Shown: positions 54,101 to 63,400 of the stretch, one piece after another
Layout of the letters: each line of letters begins with the position of its first letter
How positions within the stretch are numbered: position 1 is the first letter of the stretch
NCBI GenBank assembly: GCA_963668605.1
Contig: OY764903.1
Coordinates: forward strand, 3,100,001 to 3,164,000
Length of the DNA: 64,000 nucleotides
DNA from: G963668605 sp963668605
GTDB lineage: Bacteria; Acidobacteriota; Terriglobia; Bryobacterales; Bryobacteraceae
Direction: 5' to 3'
The notes under the pieces: model-generated
What the model was told of the DNA's origin: nothing
The model's input: only the letters and a program-made list of their open reading frames with translations
Databases searched by the model: none
Position numbers and translations under genes: made by a program

Positions 54101-54575
54101 GTGTCACACCGAAAGACAGCCCGGCAAGCGCGAGCGGAGTGCGCCCGTTCAGCGGCATGTTCTCCATTTCGCGAGACGTGACAACCTGTCCGACCGAGGC
54201 CGACGCGGTATCGACCATCCCGGTTTCCGCACTGACGGTGACGCTTTCGGTAACGTCGCCGAGTTGGAGAATGATGTCCAGCGAAAGGCGCTTGTTCGTG
54301 CTGACGGTAATCCCATCACGCACGTAGTGTTTAAAGCCCTGCGCCTCGGCCGATATGCGATAGTGGCCTGGTGCGAGGAACGGCAGTGTGTACTGGCCGT
54401 CCGGCTCGGATTTTGCCTGTGTCACGGCGCCCGTTTCAATCTGTGTGGCCGTAATGCCAATTCCTGGCAGTACCGCTTGAGCCTGATCCAGCACTCTTCC
54501 CGAGATGGTGGATCGAAACTCCTGCGCATAAACGGCGCTTGCGATGAAAAATGCCGTAATAATTGCTCGTTTCAT
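51162..54575 (-). CDS. TonB-dependent receptor-like (Oar-type) outer-membrane protein 3
   Basis: 1137-residue outer-membrane receptor, a clear paralogue of receptor 1 (shared EFRSTISGRVLDQAQAVLPG, DGQYTLPFLAPGHYRISAEA, KSGSNAFHGSAYEFNQ, DKLLYFFAFEGIKQPS, and end RAIQMALRLVW). Signal peptide MKRAIITAFFIASAVYA. Its ATG overlaps the stop of the upstream GH28 gene (ATGA), placing it last in a sulfatase-sulfatase-GH28-receptor operon. It likely binds or imports the oligosaccharide those enzymes release. Confidence 0.91.
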   Translation of the reverse strand: MKRAIITAFFIASAVYAQEFRSTISGRVLDQAQAVLPGIGITATQIETGAVTQAKSEPDGQYTLPFLAPGHYRISAEAQGFKHYVRDGITVSTNKRLSLDIILQLGDVTESVTVSAETGMVDTASASVGQVVTSREMENMPLNGRTPLALAGLSFGVTPQGSPVFVRPFDNGRVSDISMGGAPSQTNELLLDGSPNTDAGGSAAYSPPMDAVTELKVEAFQTDAAYGHTGGGTVNVVSKSGSNAFHGSAYEFNQASAFSATPFFTNRAGIKKPVTRYNQYGVSSGGPVIVPKVFNGRDKLLYFFAFEGIKQPSLLPVTTTVPTEAERTGDFSQLLRLNQNYQLYDPLTGQQQGSRVARLPFPNNVIPAGRINSIARKYLDFYPAPNQPGQTDGRNNYISNTVTKESFDNEVGRLDFNASAVHKMFFSMRHSERRNKADQLFENFATGKNVLRQNWGATLDDVVTLSPTVVLDTRVNWTRYVVSQIRLSDGFDFSTLGFPASLMQESGRPVLPRVELSPYNNLGDDGGILTPFDSFQIFSSVVKIFGKHTLKTGVDLRLLRQSSYSYGYSAGRYQFGTNWTRGPLDNAASGPIGQELASFLLGMPTGGSFDNNAGQSAQSGYYALFLQDDWRVKSNLTLNVGLRYEREVPTTERYDRVVNGFDPTATESITAAARAAYARNPIPELPASAFNPLGGLLFAGSDKRGIYSTAAHNFSPRFGFAWTPSALHGTVLRGGVGIFYFNLGLTGINQTGFSQSTPIVPTMNGYLTPNATLSNPFPGGILAPSGSSLGVDTFLGQSVAFYNPSPANAYSTRWNFDIQRQLKQNLAIEVGYTGNHSVHMGVDRSLNFVPAQYLSTSTTRDQATIDRLTANVPNPFAGLLPGTTLNGSTVSRSQLLQQFPQFSNVVMQDNSEGSSYFHAAQMRLEKRFSGGLQMNINYQYSRLIEKMSRLNPSDPGLEKRIAAEDRPHRVVVSGNYELPFGKGKPFGSAAGPVVSRIIGGWVMSGIYTLQSGPPIEWGDVIYYGGALNYNARAIDRVFDTSQFNTNSKQQLASDIRTFPSRFTNLHGDNVNNIDFSLLKNIPIREHLKLQYRCEFFNALNHPVFDVPKVGPANSNFGTISKQANLPRAIQMALRLVW

Positions 54576-56173
54576 TTCTTCTTATTACCTTTTTCCGCTT
54601 TCTTGCTCTGTCGTTCGGCGTCGTCCTTCGACTTCTCGGGAATGGCCGACCACAGATCCGTTTCCGCTTCCTGCACTTCCCGTTTTGCGGCGGAGAGGAT
54701 ATTGTTCGTCATAATGATTTGGCTCCGCTGCTGCGGAGAGATTGAGAGAAAGTCGTTCGTTCCCGTCCATGCCTTGCTGCCGCGAATGATCGCGCCCGGG
54801 CAGTCGTCCAGGCGAATCACCGGCGCAGCGGCGTTTGGCTTACGGGCGGCGATACCGTTCAGGTCCAGGTCTGTCACGTTCTTCACGAGAAACGCAGGAC
54901 CCTGCTCGACATTTACTTCCACGTTGTTCAGTTGCAGCCCCGCAGCGTCGTGCGCCCGAAAGCCTAACTTGGCGTTGGCGATGATGTCGCTGATCCGGAC
55001 GTTCGAGATGGGCATTTCCGGCAGGCCCTCGATGATACCGGCGGCGCCGGACCCGACCATGGTCATGTTGCTGATCGCAAAGTCGCGGAATATCGGAGTC
55101 CGCTCCGACACGGGCTCCTGCGGGCCCTTTGTGTAGTAGTTCGTGATGTAGATGCCTTCACGGACGTTTTCCATCGTCCAGTTCTGGAACCGGAGATTCT
55201 GGATGAGGCCGCCTCGCCCGCGGCCGCTCTTGATGCGGACGCCACGGTCGGTGCCCTGGCAGACGATATTAGATGCGGTGACGTTGCGAATGCCACCCGC
55301 GGTCTCGCTGCCCACGACGACGGCGCCATGCCCCCGATGGATCGTGCAGTTCGTGATGACGACGTTTTCGGTCGGCCGGTTGACGCGCCGGCCGTCGGCA
55401 TCGCGGCCCGATTTCAGGCAGATGTCGTCGTCGCCGGTGTCGAAGTACGAATCGGAGATCCGCACGTTGCGGCTCGAATCGATGTCGATCCCGTCCGCGT
55501 TCTTGCCGCCGTAGGTCTCAACGATGACGTTCCGGACCGTGACGTTGTCGCAGTACAACAGATGGATGGTCCACATAGGCGACCCGACGATCCGGATGCC
55601 TTCGATCAGGATGTTCCGGCTGTCCATCGGGCGAATGAACGAAGGCCGGTGGCCGGACGCGGCTTTACGGAAGTCCGCTTCGGGGATCTTTTCTTTGCGT
55701 TCGAGCCGCTCGCGGATCTGCTCCCACATCTGCATTCCCTCGGCGTGCTCCAATTGCTGCTTCTTCCAGGCGGCGTTGTCGGCCATTAGCGTGCCGCGCC
55801 CGGTGATAGTCACGTTCTCGAGATTCCGTCCGCCGATCAGTGGGGCGGGCGTAAGGCACTCGATCCCCTCGAGACGCCCCGGAACTATGGGGTACTCCGC
55901 CAGGTCGTTGTGGAACTTGAGAGTCGCGCCGGAATCCACGAACAGGGTGATATTGCTGGCGAGTTCGATCGAACCTGTCAGGTACGTGCCCGGCGGGAAA
56001 TAGACTGTGCCGCCGCCATGGGCCGCGCAGGACTGGACGGCTTTTCGAATTGCGGCGGTGGCGCGTGTTTTGCCGTCTGCAACGGCGCCGTAGTCCCGCA
56101 CGTTACAGACAGGGTTGACGGGCGCCGCAACCGCAGCTCCTGCCAGGACGAGTGTGAGAATAAAAGATTTCAT
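54572..56173 (-). CDS. GH28 polygalacturonase-type hydrolase
   Basis: 533-residue secreted right-handed beta-helix hydrolase with signal peptide MKSFILTLVLAGAAVAAP. All four GH28 motifs are present: KNADGIDIDSSRNVRISD (Asp227), DTGDDDICLKSG (catalytic Asp pair 248-249), HRGHGAVVVGSE (His282) and GVRIKSGRGR (Arg313, Lys315). It should hydrolyse galacturonan linkages in pectin or a similar polymer. The C-terminal tail is very charged (ERQSKKAEKGNKKK). It lies 41 bp downstream of one sulfatase and overlaps the receptor start by ATGA. Confidence 0.93.
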   Translation of the reverse strand: MKSFILTLVLAGAAVAAPVNPVCNVRDYGAVADGKTRATAAIRKAVQSCAAHGGGTVYFPPGTYLTGSIELASNITLFVDSGATLKFHNDLAEYPIVPGRLEGIECLTPAPLIGGRNLENVTITGRGTLMADNAAWKKQQLEHAEGMQMWEQIRERLERKEKIPEADFRKAASGHRPSFIRPMDSRNILIEGIRIVGSPMWTIHLLYCDNVTVRNVIVETYGGKNADGIDIDSSRNVRISDSYFDTGDDDICLKSGRDADGRRVNRPTENVVITNCTIHRGHGAVVVGSETAGGIRNVTASNIVCQGTDRGVRIKSGRGRGGLIQNLRFQNWTMENVREGIYITNYYTKGPQEPVSERTPIFRDFAISNMTMVGSGAAGIIEGLPEMPISNVRISDIIANAKLGFRAHDAAGLQLNNVEVNVEQGPAFLVKNVTDLDLNGIAARKPNAAAPVIRLDDCPGAIIRGSKAWTGTNDFLSISPQQRSQIIMTNNILSAAKREVQEAETDLWSAIPEKSKDDAERQSKKAEKGNKKK

Positions 56174-56214
56174 CGAGACTGGTACGCTCCTGAAGCTGCC
56201 ATTGGGCCAATGCT

Positions 56215-57561
56215 TCAGTTGTCTTTCTTCGGTTTTTTCTTCTTGGGGGACTTCACCGGATATTCGGGGTTATCGACGTGCGCTTTTGCCATGAAGCCGC
56301 GGATACGCTCGACGACCGCCGTGTTCGCCGCCGCGACGTTCTTGGTCTCACCCGGGTCGGCCGCGAGATCGTACAGTTCGAGCGAGTTCGTCTCCTCGTA
56401 TCGCACGGCTTTCCACTTTCCGCTCCGCACGGCCTGCGTGAACCCCTCACCAGTGTTGGTTTCCCAATACAGGTAATCCCGAGTCGGCTGACTCCGGCCC
56501 ATAAGAGCGGGCACAATGGACACACCGTCGCGACCATCCGGAGGGCGCACTCCAGCCAGTTCCGCCGCGGTCGGCATGAAATCACAAAACGCCCACGGTT
56601 CGTTGCTGACGCGTCCGGCGGGAATCCGGCCCTTCCAGCGCGCGATCATCGGAACCCGGATGCCTCCCTCGTAAAGCTGCCCCTTCTTCGCACGGAAATT
56701 GCCGTTGCTGTGGAACACAGGGAAGCCCTTGGTATTGCCGGACCCGTTGTCGCTGGCGAAGAAAACGACCGTGTCGCCGTCAAGCCCACGCTTTTTCAGA
56801 AGATCCATGATGCGGCCTACATCGGAGTCAAGGCGCGTGACCATGGCGGCGTAATTGCGGTCCTCCTGGCTCCAAGGCTTATTGGAGTACGGCGCATCGC
56901 TCGGGACGACGTGATCCAGATGCGGCGTCGTGTATGGCAGGTACAGGAAGAACGGCTCACTGCGGTGCTGGTCGATGAAACGCAGCGCTTCGCGGGTGAA
57001 CACATCCTGGGCGTACTCGCCTTTGGCGCCGTTCAGGTTCGCCTTAATCGTTTCTTTCTTGCCGTTGTGGAACAGGTAATCCGTGTAGTAGTCGACGGCG
57101 TGGTCGTTGTTCAGGAAGCCGAACCAGTCGTCGAAGCCCTTCTTGTTCGGCACGCCTTCGGTGCCGTCCTCTCCGACTCCCCACTTGCCGTAGATTCCAG
57201 TCGCATAGCCGGCGCTCTTGAGCATCTGGGCGACAGTGAAGTCGGATGCCCCCAGCGACACACGCTCCGCCGTGCGCTGGGAGTGGTTATTCCGGATTGT
57301 ACCGTGGCCGGTGTGCAGCCCTGTCATGAGCGCGCACCGTGAAGGGGCGCAGACCGCCGCGCCTGCGTACACATCGGTAAACCGGGAGCCTTCGGTGGCA
57401 AGCCGGTCTATGTTCGGTGTCCGGATCTCTTTCTGGCCGTAGCAGCCGAGGTCGAAATAACCCAAGTCGTCGGCAAGGATGAAAACAATATTCGGTTTAC
57501 GCGACGGTGCTGCAGCCAGCGGCAACGAGGCCAAGCCCGCCAGGAATTCACGCCGGTTCAT
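56215..57561 (-). CDS. Arylsulfatase A-type sulfatase (CAPSR type)
   Basis: 448-residue sulfatase with Tat-like leader MNRREFLAGLASLPLAAAPS, metal motif IVFILADDLGYFDLGCYGQK and formylglycine motif VCAPSRCALMTGLHTGHGTI (Cys71), which is canonical. GIYGKWGVGEDGTEG, FFASDNGSGNTKGFPVF and the C-terminal SGKWKAVRYEETNSLELYDL follow. It overlaps the upstream sulfatase by ATGA and precedes the GH28 gene, so desulfation and backbone cutting are encoded together. The ten-residue Lys-rich tail (SPKKKKPKKDN) is unusual. Confidence 0.93.
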   Translation of the reverse strand: MNRREFLAGLASLPLAAAPSRKPNIVFILADDLGYFDLGCYGQKEIRTPNIDRLATEGSRFTDVYAGAAVCAPSRCALMTGLHTGHGTIRNNHSQRTAERVSLGASDFTVAQMLKSAGYATGIYGKWGVGEDGTEGVPNKKGFDDWFGFLNNDHAVDYYTDYLFHNGKKETIKANLNGAKGEYAQDVFTREALRFIDQHRSEPFFLYLPYTTPHLDHVVPSDAPYSNKPWSQEDRNYAAMVTRLDSDVGRIMDLLKKRGLDGDTVVFFASDNGSGNTKGFPVFHSNGNFRAKKGQLYEGGIRVPMIARWKGRIPAGRVSNEPWAFCDFMPTAAELAGVRPPDGRDGVSIVPALMGRSQPTRDYLYWETNTGEGFTQAVRSGKWKAVRYEETNSLELYDLAADPGETKNVAAANTAVVERIRGFMAKAHVDNPEYPVKSPKKKKPKKDN

Positions 57562-59093
57562 GACTTTGGTGCTCCATAATAACGATCGGTAATGACCCGG
57601 GCTTGCATGGAGCCGAGCCGGCCCACGAGATCGTCCTCAAAATCGCTTCGCGACATGCTCTTGACCCTTTGGCGCAGGATCTCTTCCTGGCGGCGGAAAG
57701 CGGCCATGCTCACCTTATCGGGGTCGACCAGCGAAGTGAGGTGCGCGTGCAATTCCTTCTGAACATCGGCAAATTTTTTATCACGCGCCAGGTTTACATA
57801 CTCGCCCATGTCGTTCTTCATGTTGAACAGCAGTGGGTCACCGCCGGCGAAGTAGAGATACTTCCAGTCGCCCTTCCGGATCATAAACGACCCGGTGCAA
57901 TTGCCTTCCGAATGCGACTCGCTGAAGGCGAATCCAGGGTGATTGGACGCCCGCCCATGCGCCATGGAGACCAGCGAGTGGCCGCGGAGCCCCTGTGCGG
58001 ATGCGCCGCCCAGTTCCAGCATGGTCGCAACCATATCCACATGCGAAACCGGAGTGCTGGCCGTCTGGCCTTTCGGCAGACCGGGACCAGCCATGATCAT
58101 CGGGACGCGTGCGGCGCCATCCAACAGCGTATTTTTGAGCCACAAGCCGTGCTCACCGAGCATCTCGCCGTGATCGCTGGTATAGACGATGATTGTGTTC
58201 TCCCGCTGGCCGGTCCGGTCCAGTTCGTTCAGAACCTTCCCGACCAATTCGTCGACCTCCGTGACCATGCCATAGTAGGCGCTGCGAGCGCGGCGCATGC
58301 GGGATTCGGGGATTGGGACTTGAATATTCTTAAAATTCGCCAGGATCTGAAAGGCCTGGTGCCGCTGCTCAAGGTACCCATCAGGAATCACCGGCATGGG
58401 CATCTGTGCAGGCGGGTAAATCTTCTCGTATTTCGCATCGGCAACAAACTTCGGATGCGGCTTGGAGAACGCGAGATAGAGGCACCAGGGCTTGGCCGCC
58501 TTGGGCGATTGCTCCCGAATGAATTTGATTGCCTCGTTGGCACGTGGCAGATCCGGCGCTTGCCGCTCCTCGAACCAGCCGTTCACGTTCTTGCGCTCGT
58601 CGGGGCGGAAGCAGACCGGGTCGCGGAACAGCGACGTAATGTCCGGTCCTTCCGAGTGGCCATGATTGGTGTTGACCTCATGGAAACCGAAGTCTTTGTC
58701 GTGCCACAAGTCCATCTTGCCCGTGGCCTGGCAGTAGTAGCCCGCGTCCCGCAGGCGGTTGCCCCAACTGGGAACCCGGCCGTCGAACGGCGTGCTGTTG
58801 CAGTAGGAGCCCACATCGGAGGCGAACATCCCGGTCATCATCGAGGCCCGGCCGGGCGCACACACCGGGTTGCCCGAGTAGGCGTTCCGGAAATTCACGC
58901 CGGCGGCGGCAAGCCGGTCGAGATTCGGCGTCTTCACAATGGGGTGCCCGCTGGCGCCAATTACTGACCCGGCGTGCTGGTCGGTGCAAATGAAAAGAAT
59001 GTTTGGGCGGCTCGAAGCGGCCCTGCTGGAGCCGGCGGCGGCAAGCGCGTAGCCACCGGCCCGTAGAAACGAACGGCGGGCAATATCAACCAT
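57558..59093 (-). CDS. Sulfatase, twin-arginine leader (CAPGR type)
   Basis: 511-residue sulfatase, first gene of the operon. Tat leader DIARRSFLRAGGYALAAAGS; metal motif LFICTDQHAGSVIGASGHPI; formylglycine motif VCAPGRASMMTGMFASDVGS (Cys78), with Gly in place of Ser; YTSDHGEMLGEHGLWLKNTL; C-terminal WKYLYFAGGDPLLFNMKNDM. It is similar along its whole length to the sulfatase at 37633. The start lies 113 bp from the divergent regulator gene, and the perfect palindrome at 59162-59184 is in its upstream region, so it is probably the regulator's main target. Confidence 0.92.
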   Translation of the reverse strand: MVDIARRSFLRAGGYALAAAGSSRAASSRPNILFICTDQHAGSVIGASGHPIVKTPNLDRLAAAGVNFRNAYSGNPVCAPGRASMMTGMFASDVGSYCNSTPFDGRVPSWGNRLRDAGYYCQATGKMDLWHDKDFGFHEVNTNHGHSEGPDITSLFRDPVCFRPDERKNVNGWFEERQAPDLPRANEAIKFIREQSPKAAKPWCLYLAFSKPHPKFVADAKYEKIYPPAQMPMPVIPDGYLEQRHQAFQILANFKNIQVPIPESRMRRARSAYYGMVTEVDELVGKVLNELDRTGQRENTIIVYTSDHGEMLGEHGLWLKNTLLDGAARVPMIMAGPGLPKGQTASTPVSHVDMVATMLELGGASAQGLRGHSLVSMAHGRASNHPGFAFSESHSEGNCTGSFMIRKGDWKYLYFAGGDPLLFNMKNDMGEYVNLARDKKFADVQKELHAHLTSLVDPDKVSMAAFRRQEEILRQRVKSMSRSDFEDDLVGRLGSMQARVITDRYYGAPKS

Positions 59094-59161
59094 AGAGGTC
59101 TGAAGATCCCTTCTGTATTAATGTGATCCTTTATCAAGAAGTACTCAAGTAATCGAGGTCC

Positions 59162-59184
59162 GGAACATGTAGGCTACATGTTCC
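59162..59184. promoter_or_regulatory. Perfect 23-bp palindrome between sulfatase operon and regulator, candidate operator
   Basis: GGAACATGTAG (59162-59172) and CTACATGTTCC (59174-59184) form a perfect inverted repeat with one central G. It lies ~70 bp upstream of the sulfatase start and ~22 bp upstream of the regulator ATG. I found no other copy in the window. A transcription terminator is unlikely because the site lies between two divergent starts. Confidence 0.75.
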
Positions 59185-59206
59185 AGTGCGGTATTCTATT
59201 GAAAGC

Positions 59207-60463
59207 ATGACAGTTGACGTTGTGGCAGGAGAACAGGCTCGTTTACAGATCGAGGCGATCTGTAACAGCCAGACGTTCCGCACTCGGGATTCCTTCCGGC
59301 GTCTGCTGACCTACCTGGCCGACAAAACGCTCGATGGATCGGCAGAGAATCTGAAGGAATACATACTCGGGGTCGATCTGTTCGGAAAGCCGGCCGACTA
59401 CGATCCCCGGGAAGACGCATCTGTCCGCGTCCAGATCAGCAAGCTTCGCCAGAAGCTCGAAGAGTACTATCTTTCGGAAGGCAAGGACGATCCCATCATC
59501 GTCGAGTTGCCGCGCCGCCAGCTTGCGCTGAAGTTTCAGCACCGTCCGGTTTCCGGGCAGACGGGCGATGTTGCTGCCGACGACTCACGATTTTCACGCC
59601 GCCGATTGGCGACTGTAGCGGCAGCAATCGCGGTTGGCCTATTGGGGATCGGCTTCTGGACCGGGCGGCAGTCCAGCGGCCATGCTACTGCGGACAGGCC
59701 GAAGTCGCCCGAGCTGCAAACCTTCTGGGGACCGATTCTCGATAACCGCAGGCCGATTGTCCTGTGTCTGGGCACGCCCCTGTTTGTCCGTTTTCGCGGC
59801 GCGAGGGTCCGAGCCCAAGGAGTCGAGGATTTCGATGATGCCTTGAGTGACCCCAAACTGAAGAAAATTCAGTCAATCCTCGGCAGCCCCACCATGCAGC
59901 CGTCGTATGTGTTCACCGGCGTAGGCGAGGCTGGCGGCGCGTTTCAGCTCGCCGCTCTGTTCGCGCACTGGAACCGTGATCTGCAGCTCCGGCGCAACCA
60001 GTCTTTAACCTGGGAGGAAATCAGCGAAAACAACGTGATTGTGCTGGGCTCGGCCAAATACAACCCGCAAATCCGCGACCTCCCCGCCGAGCAGGCTTTC
60101 GTCGTAGAGCAGGAAGGCGTCGCGAATCTGAAGCCGCGGCCCGGTGAGCCGGCCAAGTACTTCCGCCAGTACAGCGGAGATACGGATAGGAGCATCCTCG
60201 AAGACTACGCCGTGATCAGCCGGCTTCCCGGAGTGAACGGCCAGGGCGAAATCGTGGTACTTGGCGGCAGCGCTACCGAGGGCACCGCCGCCGCGGTCGA
60301 CTTTGTGACCGACACGCTCCACCTGGGCCGCTTGTACGCCGCCATCAAAGACAAAGATGGAAGCGTGCCGCGCCATTTCGAAGCCGTCATCCGCGTGCAG
60401 TTCCGCTCCATGGTGCCGGTGACGATCACCTACGTAGCCCACCGCGTCGCCGGCCGCCCGTGA
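59207..60463 (+). CDS. Membrane-anchored winged-helix regulator (ToxR/CadC-like layout)
   Basis: 418-residue protein. Residues ~15-112 form a winged-helix-like domain of the type common in Acidobacteriota (LKEYILGVDLFGKPADYDPR; DASVRVQISKLRQKLEEYYL; DPIIVELPRRQLALKFQ). A single membrane helix follows (about 134-152, LATVAAAIAVGLLGIGFW), then a ~265-residue domain presumably outside the membrane (PELQTFWGPILDNRRPIVLC; NNVIVLGSAKYNPQIRD; GEIVVLGGSATEGTAAAVDF). A DNA-binding head, one TM helix and an external sensor recall ToxR/CadC, though this family is distinct. It is divergent from the sulfatase operon. ATG 59207 is preferred; GTG 59186 in the same frame would start next to the palindrome. 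Confidence 0.8.
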   Translation: MTVDVVAGEQARLQIEAICNSQTFRTRDSFRRLLTYLADKTLDGSAENLKEYILGVDLFGKPADYDPREDASVRVQISKLRQKLEEYYLSEGKDDPIIVELPRRQLALKFQHRPVSGQTGDVAADDSRFSRRRLATVAAAIAVGLLGIGFWTGRQSSGHATADRPKSPELQTFWGPILDNRRPIVLCLGTPLFVRFRGARVRAQGVEDFDDALSDPKLKKIQSILGSPTMQPSYVFTGVGEAGGAFQLAALFAHWNRDLQLRRNQSLTWEEISENNVIVLGSAKYNPQIRDLPAEQAFVVEQEGVANLKPRPGEPAKYFRQYSGDTDRSILEDYAVISRLPGVNGQGEIVVLGGSATEGTAAAVDFVTDTLHLGRLYAAIKDKDGSVPRHFEAVIRVQFRSMVPVTITYVAHRVAGRP

Positions 60464-60491
60464 AGTGAGCGTCGCAGATCTGCGGCTCGAA

Positions 60492-63400
60492 TTACCAGAG
60501 CAGCTTCAAGCCGACGAACATCAGGCGCGGGTTGCCGGCCGTTCCGTTCACGATGCCGAATAGGCTGCTGACCGGGTTGACGTTGGGCGCGTTGAAGTGG
60601 GCGTGGTTGAGTGCGTTCTGCGACTCCGCGCGAAGCTGCATGCGCAACGATTCGCGGATACGGAAGTTCTTGATCAACGACAGGTTCCAGATATTCTGGC
60701 CATCCTGGCGGACTCCCGTCAGGCGGGTGGGAAAGATCTGGATGTTGTTGACCAACTGGTTGGCCGCGATGCGGTCGAAGCCGGCATCGCGATTGAACCA
60801 CAGGTCGGGGGATCGCTCGCCGCGCGGCAGGGGAATATCGTGTACATCGCCGCGGAACAGCGCGTTGCCGAAGCCGAGCGGCGCGCCGCTCTGCGCAGTG
60901 TAGATGCCCTGCGCCTGCCATCCGCCCACGACGTGCCCCAGCACGCTCCGGGATGCCAGCCAGCGCTTGGAGGGCCCGAACGGGAATTCGTAGATCCCGC
61001 TGACTATCAGGCGATGCGGGCGGTCCTGGGCCGAAATGACGTGCTCCGGCACGAGGTCCGTGGCGTTGCGGTAATCGGTGGCTTCCATGAGTTTGGACCA
61101 GGTATAGCTGGTCTGGAAGGTGTAGCCCTGCGCAAACCGCTTCTCCACCCTGACCTGCATGGCGTGGTACCAGGAACTGCCGGCGGGAAGTCCGACGGAA
61201 AGGCCGGTGAACTGTGGGTACGGGCGCAGCAGTTGCGAGCGCGCGATCTGGGCAGCGGCCAGACCCGTCCCCGGAAGCATTGGGTAAAAAGGGTTCGCCA
61301 CGCGCGCTGTCAGGAAATCGACGGTGGGCTGGTCCCGCACCGGCGACTGGCTCAGGTACTGCGCCGGAGTGGGATCGAGCTGCCGCGAAACGTTCAGCTT
61401 GGTGCCGCGGTTGCCTACGTAAGAGACTTCGGCCAACACGTTGGCGGGCAGCGAGCGCTGCACGCTGAGCGTCCATCGCTGGACGTAGGGGTTGACGGGC
61501 GTGGGATCGAAGAAGGAAACGCCCTGGCCCACATTGGTCATGAGCCCGCCCGCGGCGCCCGCTGGTTGACGCAGCCCGCCGGGGAAGGGGTTGGCCAGCG
61601 ACGCGATAAACGTGACGCCGTTGTCGGGGCTGGCGGTGAGTGCGTTGGAGGTGCTGAAGCCGGTCATGTTGATATCGCGCCGGCTGATGCCGAGTTGGTC
61701 GTAGTAGACGCCATAACCGGTGCGCACCACGAAGTTGCGGGCGGGTGTCCAGGCCAGACCGATGCGGGGTGAAAAGTTGTTGCGGTCGCGCTCCCACAAC
61801 GCGCGAGGGTTGCCGCCCACACCCGCGAAGAGCAGGCCGCCCACGGACTTGAAGCTCGCGACCGGGACCTCCGGGATGGGGTTCTTCGCGTAATTGGCGC
61901 GCGCCTGGGCATCCACGGGGCTCGCTGTGGTGAAGTCGAAGTTGCGGACGCTGCGGTTGAACCGTTCGGTGGTGGGGCCGTCGTAGTCGTAGCGCAGCCC
62001 GAGGTTCACGGTGAGACGGGAGGTCAACCGCCAGTCGTCCTGAAAGTAAACGCCGGCATAGCCGGATTGCTCGGCATAGAAGGGATTGAAGTCGATCTTG
62101 CCGCCCGTGGGGAGCCCGAGCAGAAAACCGGCGAGCCCCTGCCCGATGCCCTGGGGCGAGCCCGCGGCGTTATCGAGCGGACCACGCGTCCAGGTGTTGC
62201 CGAACTCCAGGCGCGGCGCCACGCTGCCCCACCCGATGCCGTTTTCCTGCAAAATGCGGTATTCGCCGCCGAAGCGGAAGCTGTGGTTCCCAGTCGTGCG
62301 CGTGAAATTGGCGGCCCAAGTGTAATAGTTCGTGATGCCGCGGTCGCCGCCGTCGGTGCCAAGGTCCGCCAGTCCGTTGATGACGATCTGCGGGAAGGCC
62401 GCGCCGCGCGGATCGAGCTGCGAAACCAGCGCAGCGGGGAACCCGAGCGAGGTCAGGTCCATTCCAGTGGAGCCGTGGTAGTTGATTTCGTCGAACCGGG
62501 TCGCGCCAAAACGGACGTTGGCGATGAAGTTGGGACTGAAGACATACACGTCGTCGAACGCGATGCTGTTGTTCCAGCGGCCGCGGTCGTCGCCGCGGGC
62601 GATGTTGGCGAAGAGATTGTTGGTGTCGTTGGTCAATTCACTCTTGGTGATGCGGCCGAAGAAGCGGTGGCGGTCGCTGAAGACGTGATCAATGCGGCCG
62701 GTGTGGCCCCAGTAATCGTTCTTGAACGGCACAGAGCTCGCGAAGTTCCTAAGGCCGTCGACCGTGCCGGGCGCGTTAGGCATCGGGTAGTACTGTAGGA
62801 GCGAGAGAGCCATCTTGTCGATCCGCGAAGATGGGACCACGTTGCCGGGAAACGGACGTCGCTGGACGCGGCCGCCCGCTATGGCGGCGGCGGTGGCCGG
62901 ATCGTAGATCTGGTACTGGGAACCCAGAGCCAACAGGTCCGAGAAATCGCCCGTGCGGCCCTTGGCTGTGGGGACGTTCTGGAATGCGTGGTCGGCCGTG
63001 CGCCGTTTGAACGCCTGGTAGGAGTAGGAGAAGAAGGTGCGGTTGCGGCCGTTGTAGATTTTCGGGACGAAGAGCGGGCCGGTGGCCACGCCGCCATAGC
63101 GGTTGAGCACTTCGGAGGGATGCCCGTCCTTGATCTTCTGGGGCGTGATGGGGCCGGTGCCGGGATCGTAGATGAACTTGTTGGTAAAAAAGTCGGTGCC
63201 GCGCATCGGCCCGGACGTATTGAACTCCCATAGCGCGCCATGAAAGCGATTGCCGCCGGATTTGAGGACGGCGTTGATCTGGCCGGCGGAACTGTAGCCC
63301 ACGGCGGCGTCGAAGGTGGCCGTCTCCACCTTGAACTCCTCGACGATGTCGGCCGGAGGGATGAAGGCGACGTCGCGCTGCTGCATGTTCGGGACACCGT

